From the NCBI GenBank assembly GCA_030530045.1, contig JAUMVS010000003.1:1-29233 (forward strand): DNA of 29,233 bases, given 5' to 3'. A model generated the notes under the pieces. It had not been told where the DNA came from and made no database searches. It worked only from the letters and a program-made list of their open reading frames with translations. This document shows, piece after piece, positions 1-7,399 of the stretch. The position numbers were made by a program, and so were the translations under genes. The stretch comes from Phoenicibacter congonensis (GTDB lineage: Bacteria; Actinomycetota; Coriobacteriia; Coriobacteriales; Eggerthellaceae). Positions within the stretch are counted from its first letter, which is position 1. Each line of letters begins with the position of its first letter.

Positions 1-1536
1 ACAAAGAAAACAACTGCTACAAAAACTACAGCTGCTAAAAAGACTACGGCAACAAAGACAACTGCTGCAAAGGCAAAGGCTGCAGAAGAAGCTGTAGCAA
101 CTGAAGAATCGGCAGAAAAAACAACTGCGGCTAAGAAAACAGCAACTAAGACTGCAGCTAAAAAGACAACTGCTAAAAAGACGACCTCTGCGAAAGCAAA
201 AGTCAAAGCAGAAGCAAAAGCAGAAGTAGAAGAAGCTCCTGTAGAGGAAGAAGCTGCTGCAAAAACAACTTCAAAGGCTAAAACAACAAAGAAGACTGCT
301 ACAAAAGCTACGGATGCGGCAGCTCCTAAGAAAAAGCCAGGCAGAAAGCCAAAGAAAAAAGACGACGAATTTGCAGAGGTCGCAATGATTTCTGATGACG
401 GCGAACTTGCCACTGTTGGAGACATGGCAAGCGGCCCTGATGACGATGATCTTTTTGACGACGTTGACGGCGACGAGCACGAGGACCTTCTCGAGGGTAT
501 TCCTGATGAGGAGCTTAAAGCCACCGAGGAAAACGTCAAGAAACTAAAGACTTCAACACCACGCTCAAAAGCTGGCACACGCAGGAGAAACGTTGACATT
601 TCGCGCACGCTTCTCACTGGCGACCCAATTAGGATGTACCTCAAAGAAATCGGCAAAGTTGACCTTCTGACTAAGGAAGAAGAGGTCGACTTGGCGATGA
701 AGATCGAGGCAGGCCTTAAAGCAACTGAGGAACTTGAGGCTGCAGAAGCTGCCGGCATCGAGCTTTCTCGTCGCGACAAGCGCCGTTTGACTCGCATCGA
801 AAACGTTGGCCTCGATGCACGTTCGGCCCTCATGGAAGCTAACTTGAGGCTCGTAGTTGCAAACGCAAAGCGCTACATCGGTCGTGGCCTTTCTCTTCTC
901 GACTTGATTCAGGAAGGCAACCTTGGCCTCATTCGTGCGGTTGAGAAGTTCGAGTACAAGCGCGGTTACAAATTCTCGACCTATGCAACATGGTGGATCC
1001 GCCAGGCAATCACGCGTGCTATCGCTGACCAGGCGAGAACTATCCGCATTCCTGTTCACATGGTTGAGACAATCAATAAACTTGTTCGCACCCAGCGCAA
1101 GCTCCAGCAAGAGCTCGGTCGCGATCCAAGCCCAGAGGAGATTGCAGCACTCATGGACATCACCCCTGAGCGCGTGCAAGAGATTCAAAAAATCGCTCAA
1201 GATCCAGTTTCTCTTGAGACTCCAATCGGTGAGGAAGAGGATTCTCAGCTCGGTGACTTCATCGAGGACGAAAAGGCAATTGACCCAGCAGAAGCTGCTC
1301 GTTTTGCAATGCTGCAAGAGCAAATTCGCGAGGTTTTGGGCACTCTTGGTGAGCGCGAGCGCAAAGTTATCCTTCTGCGTTTTGGCTTGGAAGATGGTCA
1401 CCCACACACACTCGAAGAGGTCGGACGCGAGTTCAAAGTTACTCGTGAGCGCATTCGTCAAATCGAGAGTAAAACGCTTGCTAAGCTGCGTCATCCTTCC
1501 CGTTGCGGAGTGCTTCGCAATTATTTGCAAAAGTAG
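1..1536 (+). CDS. rpoD: RNA polymerase primary sigma factor RpoD (SigA/HrdB type), 5' end outside window
   Basis: Primary sigma factor that directs RNA polymerase to housekeeping promoters. The reading frame is open from base 1, so the gene starts upstream; the first in-frame ATG (385) is internal and should not be taken as the start. At least 511 residues are visible. The first ~120 are Lys/Thr/Ala-rich low complexity ending in an AT-hook-like PGRKPKKK, then an acidic stretch (DDDDLFDDVDGDE). The conserved core follows: region 1.2 (DPIRMYLKEIGKVDLLTKEE), region 2 with the 2.3/2.4 helix (YKFSTYATWWIRQAITRA), region 3 (PEEIAALMDITPERV) and region 4 (TLEEVGREFKVTRERIRQIE), ending in LRNYLQK. 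The core is complete and typical of a group 1 sigma. Such basic/acidic N-terminal extensions are known in actinobacterial primary sigmas. It is followed by tRNA-Asn on the same strand. Confidence 0.97.
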   Translation, partial: TKKTTATKTTAAKKTTATKTTAAKAKAAEEAVATEESAEKTTAAKKTATKTAAKKTTAKKTTSAKAKVKAEAKAEVEEAPVEEEAAAKTTSKAKTTKKTATKATDAAAPKKKPGRKPKKKDDEFAEVAMISDDGELATVGDMASGPDDDDLFDDVDGDEHEDLLEGIPDEELKATEENVKKLKTSTPRSKAGTRRRNVDISRTLLTGDPIRMYLKEIGKVDLLTKEEEVDLAMKIEAGLKATEELEAAEAAGIELSRRDKRRLTRIENVGLDARSALMEANLRLVVANAKRYIGRGLSLLDLIQEGNLGLIRAVEKFEYKRGYKFSTYATWWIRQAITRAIADQARTIRIPVHMVETINKLVRTQRKLQQELGRDPSPEEIAALMDITPERVQEIQKIAQDPVSLETPIGEEEDSQLGDFIEDEKAIDPAEAARFAMLQEQIREVLGTLGERERKVILLRFGLEDGHPHTLEEVGREFKVTRERIRQIESKTLAKLRHPSRCGVLRNYLQK

Positions 1537-1599
1537 CTTGCGAAAAAAATTATTTGTGTATAATTATTAGTCGCGTCTTAAAGAGCGCGACTAATTCAT

Positions 1600-1674
1600 T
1601 CCTCGGTAGCTCAACGGCAGAGCATCCGGCTGTTAACCGGAGGGTTGTAGGTTCGAATCCTACCCGGGGAGCCA
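1600..1674 (+). tRNA. tRNA-Asn (anticodon GTT)
   Basis: A complete cloverleaf can be folded. The acceptor stem is TCCTCGG (1600-1606) with CCGGGGA (1664-1670). The anticodon stem TCCGG/CCGGA encloses loop CTGTTAA with anticodon GTT at 1632-1634. The T arm is GTAGG-TTCGAAT-CCTAC. The discriminator base is G and the CCA end is encoded (1672-1674). The gene starts 63 bases after the rpoD stop. Confidence 0.97.
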
Positions 1675-1695
1675 CTTTTTTTGTGGCTCTTTTTT
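1669..1695 (+). terminator. Intrinsic terminator sharing the tRNA-Asn 3' end
   Basis: GAGCCAC (1669-1675), a 7-T loop, GTGGCTC (1683-1689), then six T. The left arm comprises the last two acceptor-stem bases, the discriminator and the CCA of the tRNA plus one base, so the terminator hairpin and the mature tRNA fold are mutually exclusive. Confidence 0.85.
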
Positions 1696-1955
1696 CTACC
1701 CCTTAAAAACCAAAGCAATCACAATTCACTGTTCGCTTGCCACCCCTGGCTCACCATTTTTTGCTTTTAATAATTGATGCGGTACTTTTTAGAAATTCAC
1801 TTCTTCACCGTGCGATAAAGCATTCAATTTCCACTTCAATACGAGTTGAAGCTAGCGAAGTAACGCTCCAACGTTCCGAGGCCGATGCATTCTTCCTTTG
1901 GTGCGTTAACTTATAATCTTCTGAAGTTGATTACCCCAAATTTTTAGGAGGACAA
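1696..1955 (+). promoter_or_regulatory. rpoD/tRNA-galU intergenic region with galU promoter element
   Basis: No gene is seen in these 260 bases. A perfect -10 hexamer TATAAT lies at 1912-1917, 38 bases before the galU start, but no convincing -35 is found at normal spacing. A small hairpin CTTCAA-TACGAG-TTGAAG (1834-1851) lies upstream. A strong Shine-Dalgarno sequence, AGGAGG, is at 1946-1951, four bases before the ATG. Confidence 0.55.
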
Positions 1956-2756
1956 ATGAAAACAGTCATCCCTGCAGCAGGTCTTGGAACTCGCTTTTTG
2001 CCAATCACTAAGGCAGTGCCAAAAGAAATGCTTCCAGTTGGCGGAAAGCCTGCTATTCAGTGGATTGTTGAGGAAGGTCTCGACGTTTCTGACGGTGTCG
2101 TCATCATTAACTCACGCGAAAAGCAAGCTATCGAGAATCACTTCTCGCCAGACGAGAAACTTGTCGACCATCTTCGCTCAAAAGGAAAAGACGAGCTTGC
2201 CGACAGAGTTGAGCATGCTGGCAACCTAAATGTTGAGTATGTCTATCAGGACGAAGCACTCGGCCTTGGCCATGCTGTTCTTTGCGCAGCGCCAGCAACA
2301 GGCGATGAGCCTTTCTGCGTTTGCCTCGGCGACGTAATCGTGCCTGGCAACAAAATGCTTCCAAGAATGAAAGAAGTTTCTGAGGCTCATGGTGGCGCAA
2401 GTGTTATCGCTGTTGTGCCTGTTCCTGATGAGGAAGTTCATCGTTTTGGAATCATGGGCGGCGAAAACCTCGGTGACGGCGTTTGGAAAGTCGACACTCT
2501 TGTTGAGAAACCTGCGCTCGAAGATGCCCCAACTAACCTTTGCGTTTTCGGTCGCTACCTGCTCTCTCCACGCGTTATGGAAATCCTTGCAGAAACAAAA
2601 CCTGGCGTTGGTGGCGAAATTCAGCTAACCGATGCACTTTTTGCACTGCTTTCTGAAGAAGAGATGTATGCAGTCGAATTTGCCCCAGAAGATGGCCTCG
2701 ACACTGGCACTCCTGAGAGCTGGCTTTATGCAAACAACTTCCTTGACAAGCATTAA
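1956..2756 (+). CDS. galU: UTP--glucose-1-phosphate uridylyltransferase
   Basis: Makes UDP-glucose from UTP and glucose-1-phosphate in the cytoplasm, supplying glycosyltransferases and envelope glycan synthesis. The protein has 266 residues; E. coli GalU has about 302, so this is a slightly compact version. The nucleotide-binding signature GLGTRFLPITKAVPKEMLPV is at residues 9-28, followed by the family-specific YQDEALGLGHAVLCA (97-111), LGDVIV with the metal-binding Asp, and GGEIQLTDAL near the end. The ATG at 1956 is preceded by AGGAGG, which fixes the start. It appears to be a single-gene unit with its own -10 element. RmlA-like thymidylyltransferases share the fold, but the QDEALGLGHAVL motif favours GalU. 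Confidence 0.94.
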   Translation: MKTVIPAAGLGTRFLPITKAVPKEMLPVGGKPAIQWIVEEGLDVSDGVVIINSREKQAIENHFSPDEKLVDHLRSKGKDELADRVEHAGNLNVEYVYQDEALGLGHAVLCAAPATGDEPFCVCLGDVIVPGNKMLPRMKEVSEAHGGASVIAVVPVPDEEVHRFGIMGGENLGDGVWKVDTLVEKPALEDAPTNLCVFGRYLLSPRVMEILAETKPGVGGEIQLTDALFALLSEEEMYAVEFAPEDGLDTGTPESWLYANNFLDKH

Positions 2757-2978
2757 ATCTAAATTAAATTGAGATTTCGATTAAAAATTTTTTTAATCTT
2801 GTAGATTTTTGAAAACAAAACGGATATTATGGAAAACATGTTAATCACGTTCGACAATTTCGTTATTCCTCGATGTCTTCTTTAGAGGCCTAGTTCGGGC
2901 ATCTGAACTTAATATTTTCGTTTTTAAAAAATCTAATCAATTTAATTTTTTTGATGCTTCTTAAGGAGAAGACTACTA
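2757..2978. other. galU-cysK intergenic region, AT-rich with two hairpins
   Basis: No gene is seen in these 222 bases. An AT-rich palindrome, GATTAAAAA-TT-TTTTTAATC (2779-2798), may end galU transcription weakly in either direction. A 7-bp hairpin, AGTTCGG-GCAT-CTGAACT with one G-T pair (2892-2909), lies in the likely cysK leader. TATTAT (2825-2830) could be a -10 but has no well-spaced -35. No T-box or SAM riboswitch core was recognised. AAGGAGA (2963-2969) is the cysK ribosome binding site. Confidence 0.4.
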
Positions 2979-3911
2979 ATGACTAACATCATCAAATCAT
3001 CAGAACAGTTAATTGGCGGAACACCACTCGTCGAGCTCGTTGCAACCGAGGCAGAGGCTGGCGGCAAGGCTAACATCTACGGCAAAGTTGAGGCCTACAA
3101 CCTCACAGGTTCTGTAAAAGACAGAATCGCTCTTTCAATGATTGTCGAAGCTGAAAAAGCTGGACAGCTCAAAGAGGGTTCAGTCATCATCGAGCCAACA
3201 AGCGGCAACACGGGCATTGGCCTTTCGGCTGTGGGTGTTCACAAGGGCTATCGAGTCATCATCGTTATGCCTGAAACATTTAGCGTTGAGCGCCGCAAAC
3301 TCATGAAGGCCTACGGCGCTGAGGTTGTTCTTTCTGAGGGCGCAGGCGGAATGAAGGGCGCTATTGCGAAGGCAAACGAGCTTGCTGCTGAAATTCCAAA
3401 CTCATTCATTCCAAGCCAGTTTACAAACCCTGCAAACTGGAAGGCACACTACGACACAACTGGTCCTGAGCTCTACGACGCACTCGATGGCAAAATTGAC
3501 ATCGTGGTTTCTGGCGTTGGAACTGGTGGAACTCTGACCGGCATCGGCAAGTTCCTGCACGAGAAGGGCGTTGACGTAAAGATGGCTGCTGTTGAGGCTG
3601 CTGCTTCTCCTGTTCTTTCTGGTGGCGCACCTGGCGCTCACAAAGTACAAGGCATTTCACCTGGATTCGTAGCTGACGTTCTCGACATGGACGTAGTTGA
3701 TGAAATCATTAAGGTTGAAAATAACGACGCTCTCAAAACTGGTCGCGAGTTTGCAAGTAAAGAGGGCATTCTCGTCGGCATTTCTTCTGGCGCTGCTGTT
3801 TGGGCTGCAAAGCAGCTGGCTGCTCGTCCAGAAAACGAGGGCAAAAACATCGTTGTAATCCTTCCTGACTCAGGCGATCGTTACCTTTCAACTGCCCTTT
3901 ACGAGGAGTAA
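2979..3911 (+). CDS. cysK: Cysteine synthase A (O-acetylserine sulfhydrylase)
   Basis: PLP-dependent enzyme that forms L-cysteine from O-acetylserine and sulfide. The protein has 310 residues, normal for the family. The PLP-binding lysine is K47 in NLTGSVKDRIA. The substrate loop EPTSGNTGIGLSAVG follows, then the phosphate-binding SGVGTGGTLTGIG, VQGISPGF, the GISSGAA block and the C-terminal ILPDSGDRYLSTALY. The start has AAGGAGA ten bases upstream. cysE follows after 33 bases, so the two last steps of cysteine synthesis are encoded together and probably co-transcribed. Cystathionine beta-synthase-like relatives share the fold, but length and the cysE neighbour support CysK. Confidence 0.95.
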   Translation: MTNIIKSSEQLIGGTPLVELVATEAEAGGKANIYGKVEAYNLTGSVKDRIALSMIVEAEKAGQLKEGSVIIEPTSGNTGIGLSAVGVHKGYRVIIVMPETFSVERRKLMKAYGAEVVLSEGAGGMKGAIAKANELAAEIPNSFIPSQFTNPANWKAHYDTTGPELYDALDGKIDIVVSGVGTGGTLTGIGKFLHEKGVDVKMAAVEAAASPVLSGGAPGAHKVQGISPGFVADVLDMDVVDEIIKVENNDALKTGREFASKEGILVGISSGAAVWAAKQLAARPENEGKNIVVILPDSGDRYLSTALYEE

Positions 3912-3944
3912 ATTTTTTGTCCAATCTCGATCTAGGAGTAAAAG

Positions 3945-4766
3945 ATGGACACTGAAAAAGTAATTCATGAAATAATCGCAAACCGTCACCCATGTGTTGT
4001 GGGTGACGGCAGAGCGCCTCATCGCGAAGTAATTCAAGATGTAATCAAAGACGTTCAGGCGCTCATGTATCCAACAATTTTCCCTGACCATCGCGGAGAA
4101 TACGATTTAGTTTTTGATCTGAAGAATAGTCTCATTTCTGAAATCGAGATTGCACTTGCTGAGGTTGGTGTTTCGGGTCGCGAGGCAGAAGACCGCGCAA
4201 CTGAAGTTACGGAAGAATTCATTCAAGAACTTCCAAAAATCATTCGACTTTGCAACAAAGACATTAAAGCTATTTACGACGGCGACCCTGCAGCTCTTTC
4301 TTTTAAAGAAATCGTGCTTTGCTACCCTGGCTATTTCGCTTCATTTTGCCACCGTTTAGCTCATGAGCTCTACCTGCGAGAAATTCCTGTAATCCCTCGC
4401 TTGATTAGTGAATTTGCTCATCAGAAAACTGGCGTTGACATTCATCCTGGTGCAAAGATTGGTGAGTATTTCTGCATCGACCATGCAACTGGCATCGTAA
4501 TTGGCGAGACTGCAGTGCTCGGCGACCACGTGAAAATTTATCAAGGCGTCACAATCGGTGCGAAGAGTTTCGAGAAAGATGAGCATGGAAACCCTGTTAA
4601 GGGCGGGAAGCGTCACCCGAACATTGGCAACAACGTAGTCATTTATGCTAATGCCACAATTCTTGGTGGCGACACGTTCATTGGTGATGGCTGTGTGGTT
4701 GGCTCAAACACTTGGGTTACAAGGTCAACTGAACCAGGTACACTGGTTACGACTTCTAAGCTCTAG
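3945..4766 (+). CDS. cysE: Serine O-acetyltransferase (CysE/EpsC type)
   Basis: Acetylates L-serine with acetyl-CoA to give the CysK substrate. The protein has 273 residues: an alpha-helical N-terminal domain (about 1-150) and a C-terminal left-handed beta-helix with hexapeptide repeats (GAKIGE, GIVIGE, AVLGDH, GVTIGA, TFIGDG, VVGSNT). The catalytic pair is visible as D165 in VDIHPGA and H180 in IDHATG, equivalent to the Asp/His dyad of the family. The flexible KGGKRHP segment is also present. The ATG is preceded by TAGGAGT. It ends 95 bases before a perfect hairpin terminator. Typical CysE enzymes are feedback-inhibited by cysteine; nothing in the sequence argues against that here. Confidence 0.94.
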   Translation: MDTEKVIHEIIANRHPCVVGDGRAPHREVIQDVIKDVQALMYPTIFPDHRGEYDLVFDLKNSLISEIEIALAEVGVSGREAEDRATEVTEEFIQELPKIIRLCNKDIKAIYDGDPAALSFKEIVLCYPGYFASFCHRLAHELYLREIPVIPRLISEFAHQKTGVDIHPGAKIGEYFCIDHATGIVIGETAVLGDHVKIYQGVTIGAKSFEKDEHGNPVKGGKRHPNIGNNVVIYANATILGGDTFIGDGCVVGSNTWVTRSTEPGTLVTTSKL

Positions 4767-4860
4767 TTTAAAAAAGTCGTAACCGCATTGTTTACTTTGG
4801 CATTCTGATAATTGGAATGATTGAGCGAAGTGGCGTTTTTTAACTGAATAAAAGCATGAA

Positions 4861-4885
4861 AAAAGCCCCAGATGCTGGGGCTTTT
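4861..4885. terminator. Bidirectional terminator between cysE and the minus-strand 97-aa gene
   Basis: AAAAGCCCCA (4861-4870), loop GATGC, TGGGGCTTTT (4876-4885): a perfect 10-bp stem flanked by A and T runs on both sides. It serves convergent transcription from both strands. Confidence 0.92.
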
Positions 4886-4928
4886 AAATTTTTCTCATTT
4901 ATTGAGCTCTTAAGCTGCAAAGATTTTT

Positions 4929-5222
4929 TTAAGAAAGCTCAACTTTCTCTGCATCCTCAGGATGGAACTCGTTTTTCAGGTCATAGATGTTGTGGCCTGT
5001 TGACTCGCCGAGCTCGCGACCTTTGAGAGCATATGTTCTGATGAATCTTCTCTCATCGATTGCTGACCAGTGCTCAACGTCCCATGTGAGGTAGCCGTCA
5101 GCGTCAGTCTTTTCGTGACCAACGATGATGTCGACCTGGCGACCATCAATCATGATTTGCATGAGGTCGTCCCAGGATGAAATTTCAACGTCCTCTTGGT
5201 TGACTTTATCCCAAATCTTCAT
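4929..5222 (-). CDS. Small acidic protein of unknown function
   Basis: A 97-residue protein I do not recognise. It is soluble-looking and acidic, with many Asp and Glu, no Cys, no signal peptide and no membrane segment. Notable segments are WDDLMQIMIDGRQVDIIVGHE, which looks like an alternating helix-strand core, and YLTWDVEHWSAIDERRFIRTY. The start at 5222 is supported by GAGG four bases upstream on the minus strand. The gene ends close to a strong bidirectional terminator, as expected for a real transcription unit. It lies 62 bases downstream of the Lit-like membrane gene on the same strand and may share its transcript. No function is proposed. Confidence 0.75.
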   Translation of the reverse strand: MKIWDKVNQEDVEISSWDDLMQIMIDGRQVDIIVGHEKTDADGYLTWDVEHWSAIDERRFIRTYALKGRELGESTGHNIYDLKNEFHPEDAEKVELS

Positions 5223-5284
5223 TTTTCCTCTTTCTGATAAATCCCCTAAAAATCAATGTCACAGCATGGAAAATCATAGCACAG

Positions 5285-5947
5285 CTAGTGTTTTCTCACG
5301 ATTTGTGAGACGCCAATCACGACAATCGCAACGATTATTGTAGTGAGCGCCCAAACGACTCCCATTCCAAGCCAGAAGTTCTCTGGATACATCGAAATGA
5401 GGAACGAATTTGCGTCGAATGTCCACGTGCCATTCGCGAAGAAAAGCGAGTGCATCCAGGTGAAGAATGAGTCGAAGCCAATCGTGACCCAAATTGCAAA
5501 AACCGCAAGAATTACGAGTGCAAGAATCGCAGAATGGCGAAGCATTTTTGCAAGGCCGTTTCTTCCTCCAAAGACTGCTGCCAGAATTGCAAAAACGAGA
5601 CCTGCCGCTGCAAGAGCTAGGAAAATGTTAGTGACTAGCTGGAACACCCAGGTGCAATCTTGAAGGTGGGTGAGCATTGAGGTGTCAAGCGCATTGGTTG
5701 GAATTCCAAGCGTTGCAAATGTGCTTTTCAAGCCCTCGATGCCGATGAGACCCATTGAGAAGTCGCGCGATGCGACGCTGGCTTTTGCGATTGTGTCGAC
5801 GTCAACGCCTGCAATTGATGCGTGCGAAGTCATTCTTGAGAGCATGTCGGTCACTTGAGGAACGTGGATGCAAACCATGAGGCCCGAAAGCAGGATTGCG
5901 CCCGCGAGAGCAAGCCTTCCAATTCCTTTGAAAATTAGCTTAATCAA
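5285..5947 (-). CDS. DUF1461/TIGR01906 integral membrane protein, Lit-like lipoprotein intramolecular transacylase
   Basis: A 220-residue membrane protein with four hydrophobic segments (about 9-28, 100-126, 136-158, 192-214) and a large extracytoplasmic loop after the first. Two family signatures are visible: THLQDC with H94, and TWMHSLFFANGTWTFD with H166, followed by SFLISMYPENFW. This pattern is that of the DUF1461/TIGR01906 family. The family includes Lit of low-GC Gram-positives, which moves an acyl chain within diacylglyceryl lipoproteins to give the lyso form and uses two extracytoplasmic histidines. Membership is well supported; that this one has Lit activity is inference. Start is TTG at 5947, with GGAGG four bases upstream. 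It is divergent from the ATP-grasp gene. Confidence 0.8.
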   Translation of the reverse strand: MIKLIFKGIGRLALAGAILLSGLMVCIHVPQVTDMLSRMTSHASIAGVDVDTIAKASVASRDFSMGLIGIEGLKSTFATLGIPTNALDTSMLTHLQDCTWVFQLVTNIFLALAAAGLVFAILAAVFGGRNGLAKMLRHSAILALVILAVFAIWVTIGFDSFFTWMHSLFFANGTWTFDANSFLISMYPENFWLGMGVVWALTTIIVAIVVIGVSQIVRKH

Positions 5948-5991
5948 GTTGCCTCCGATTTAGTTTCTGTGCGTTGCTAACAAGCTTAAAT

Positions 5992-5997
5992 TATAAT
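5992..5997 (+). promoter_or_regulatory. -10 element for the ATP-grasp/metK/priA operon
   Basis: A perfect TATAAT lies 37 bases before the preferred start codon at 6035; no clear -35 is seen. The implied transcript start is near 6004, so the alternative TTG start at 6005 would be almost leaderless. The ATG at 6035, with GGAG eight bases upstream, is the better start. Confidence 0.6.
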
Positions 5998-6034
5998 TTT
6001 AACGTTGCAAAATGAGGGGATTGGAGCAGTGCAA

Positions 6035-7378
6035 ATGACCACTATAAACGATGAATACCTGGCAATTTTAGACGAGCTTGACGGCGACAATGAAGGCAGA
6101 CTCAGCGCACTTCACTATTTGGAGGAAAGCGGCGTTGATGCACACGGCGAGCCGCTGAATTTTTCCTACTTCCCCTACCTTGTGGACGAAAAGTTAAATG
6201 CAACTTTCGAAGAAATTGTTGCAACTACCCACACAATCCTCACGAAGATTATTCGTCACTACATCGATGACGCGGAATATCGCGCGCTATTTAAATATTC
6301 AAAGCAGCTCGAAGATTTGATTATGATGCCTTGCGATTATTCGCAGCTTCTTCCGATGGCGCGTTTTGATATTTTCATTGATGAGCAAACCCATGACTTC
6401 AAGTTTTGCGAGTTTAACACCGACGGCACAAGCTGCATGTCGCGCGACCTCATTTTGGGTGAGGCGGTAAAAACTGGTGCAGCTTTTCAGAAGTTTGCGG
6501 AAAAGCATGACAGTGTTGAGAATTACGAACTCTTCGATAGCTGGGCAAAGGCTTGCTTGGATGACTATCGTGAGTGCAGCTTTGCTCGCGAAAATGCGCT
6601 TGTTGTCGTTGCTGACTTTATGAATGAGCATGCGACGTTTTCTGATTTTGATCGTTTTGCGCAAGCTTTCGAGCGCCAAGGCGTTCGCAGCAGGGTAGTT
6701 GACATTCGCGATTTGAAGTTTGATGGCGAGCGGCTCTATGACGCAAACGACGGCGAGACAGTCGATTGCGTTTACCGCCGTGCTGTCACTTGCGACATTC
6801 AAAACAACATCAAGTCGTGCCAAGATTTCATTGACGCTGTGGCTGCAAACAAAGTGTGCCTGGTGGGACACTTCAGAACGACAGTTGTGCACACAAAGAC
6901 AATAAACGTTGCTCTTTTCCTTCCAGAAACTCGCGAGTTTTTGACCCAGGCTGAGTGCGATTTTATTGATGCGCATTGCCCTCGGACCTATCGCCTGAAA
7001 AGCGACATGCCGCTTGATGTTGAAGAAATCATTGACAACCCAACGCACTGGATTTTAAAGCCTGAAGATGATTACGGCGCGAAGGGTGTTTTTGCTGGCC
7101 CCGATTTTGCCGATGGCGACGAGTGGAAGCGCACAGTTGAGTCGCACATCGATGCGGGCTACGTCGCGCAGGAATATGCGCAGCAGCACACGACAGATGT
7201 GATGTTTACAGGCTCTGAGCTGGACAATTCCACGCCAGTTCAAAAGTTTAATGCCATGCCCGGTCTTTATTCTTATAATGGTAAATTCGCAGGGATTTAT
7301 TTGCGTTGTGGCAACGAAGGCGTCATCGCTGTTGACCACAACGGCCTTGTCAAACCTGCGTTCAAAGTCGATTGTTAA
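6035..7378 (+). CDS. ATP-grasp protein related to glutathionylspermidine synthase C-terminal domain
   Basis: Probably an ATP-dependent carboxylate-amine (peptide-bond-forming) ligase; the substrate is unknown. The protein has 447 residues from ATG 6035. Motifs are FCEFNTDGTS (124-133), typical of the glutathionylspermidine synthase-like N-terminal part; WILKPEDDYGAKGV (339-352), the ATP-grasp nucleotide-binding lysine and glycine-rich loop; YVAQEY (376-381), which fits the adenine-contacting strand; and GKFAGIYLRCGNEGVI near the end. No signal peptide or membrane segment is seen. In-frame TTG 6005 and GTG 6029 are alternatives, disfavoured by the position of the promoter and GGAG. metK begins 22 bases downstream, so co-transcription is likely. 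Glutathione and spermidine are not expected in this lineage, so the family name should not be read as its function. Confidence 0.8.
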   Translation: MTTINDEYLAILDELDGDNEGRLSALHYLEESGVDAHGEPLNFSYFPYLVDEKLNATFEEIVATTHTILTKIIRHYIDDAEYRALFKYSKQLEDLIMMPCDYSQLLPMARFDIFIDEQTHDFKFCEFNTDGTSCMSRDLILGEAVKTGAAFQKFAEKHDSVENYELFDSWAKACLDDYRECSFARENALVVVADFMNEHATFSDFDRFAQAFERQGVRSRVVDIRDLKFDGERLYDANDGETVDCVYRRAVTCDIQNNIKSCQDFIDAVAANKVCLVGHFRTTVVHTKTINVALFLPETREFLTQAECDFIDAHCPRTYRLKSDMPLDVEEIIDNPTHWILKPEDDYGAKGVFAGPDFADGDEWKRTVESHIDAGYVAQEYAQQHTTDVMFTGSELDNSTPVQKFNAMPGLYSYNGKFAGIYLRCGNEGVIAVDHNGLVKPAFKVDC

Positions 7379-7399
7379 TTGCCAGAAAGGTGGTTTTTG

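Noticed and set aside
565..1530. Long minus-strand reading frame (321 codons) opposite rpoD
   Set aside because: It lies wholly antisense to the conserved sigma core, has no recognisable domain and arises from codon bias of rpoD.
2757..2978. T-box or cysteine riboswitch before cysK
   Set aside because: No T-box sequence, specifier hairpin or other known core was found; only a small hairpin is present.
6005..6034. TTG start for the ATP-grasp gene
   Set aside because: It would be at the predicted transcript start; the ATG at 6035 has GGAG at good spacing. Not fully excluded, as leaderless genes seem possible here.
7379..7399. SAM riboswitch before metK
   Set aside because: Only 21 bases separate the upstream stop from the start codon, and the operon promoter leader is too short to hold one.
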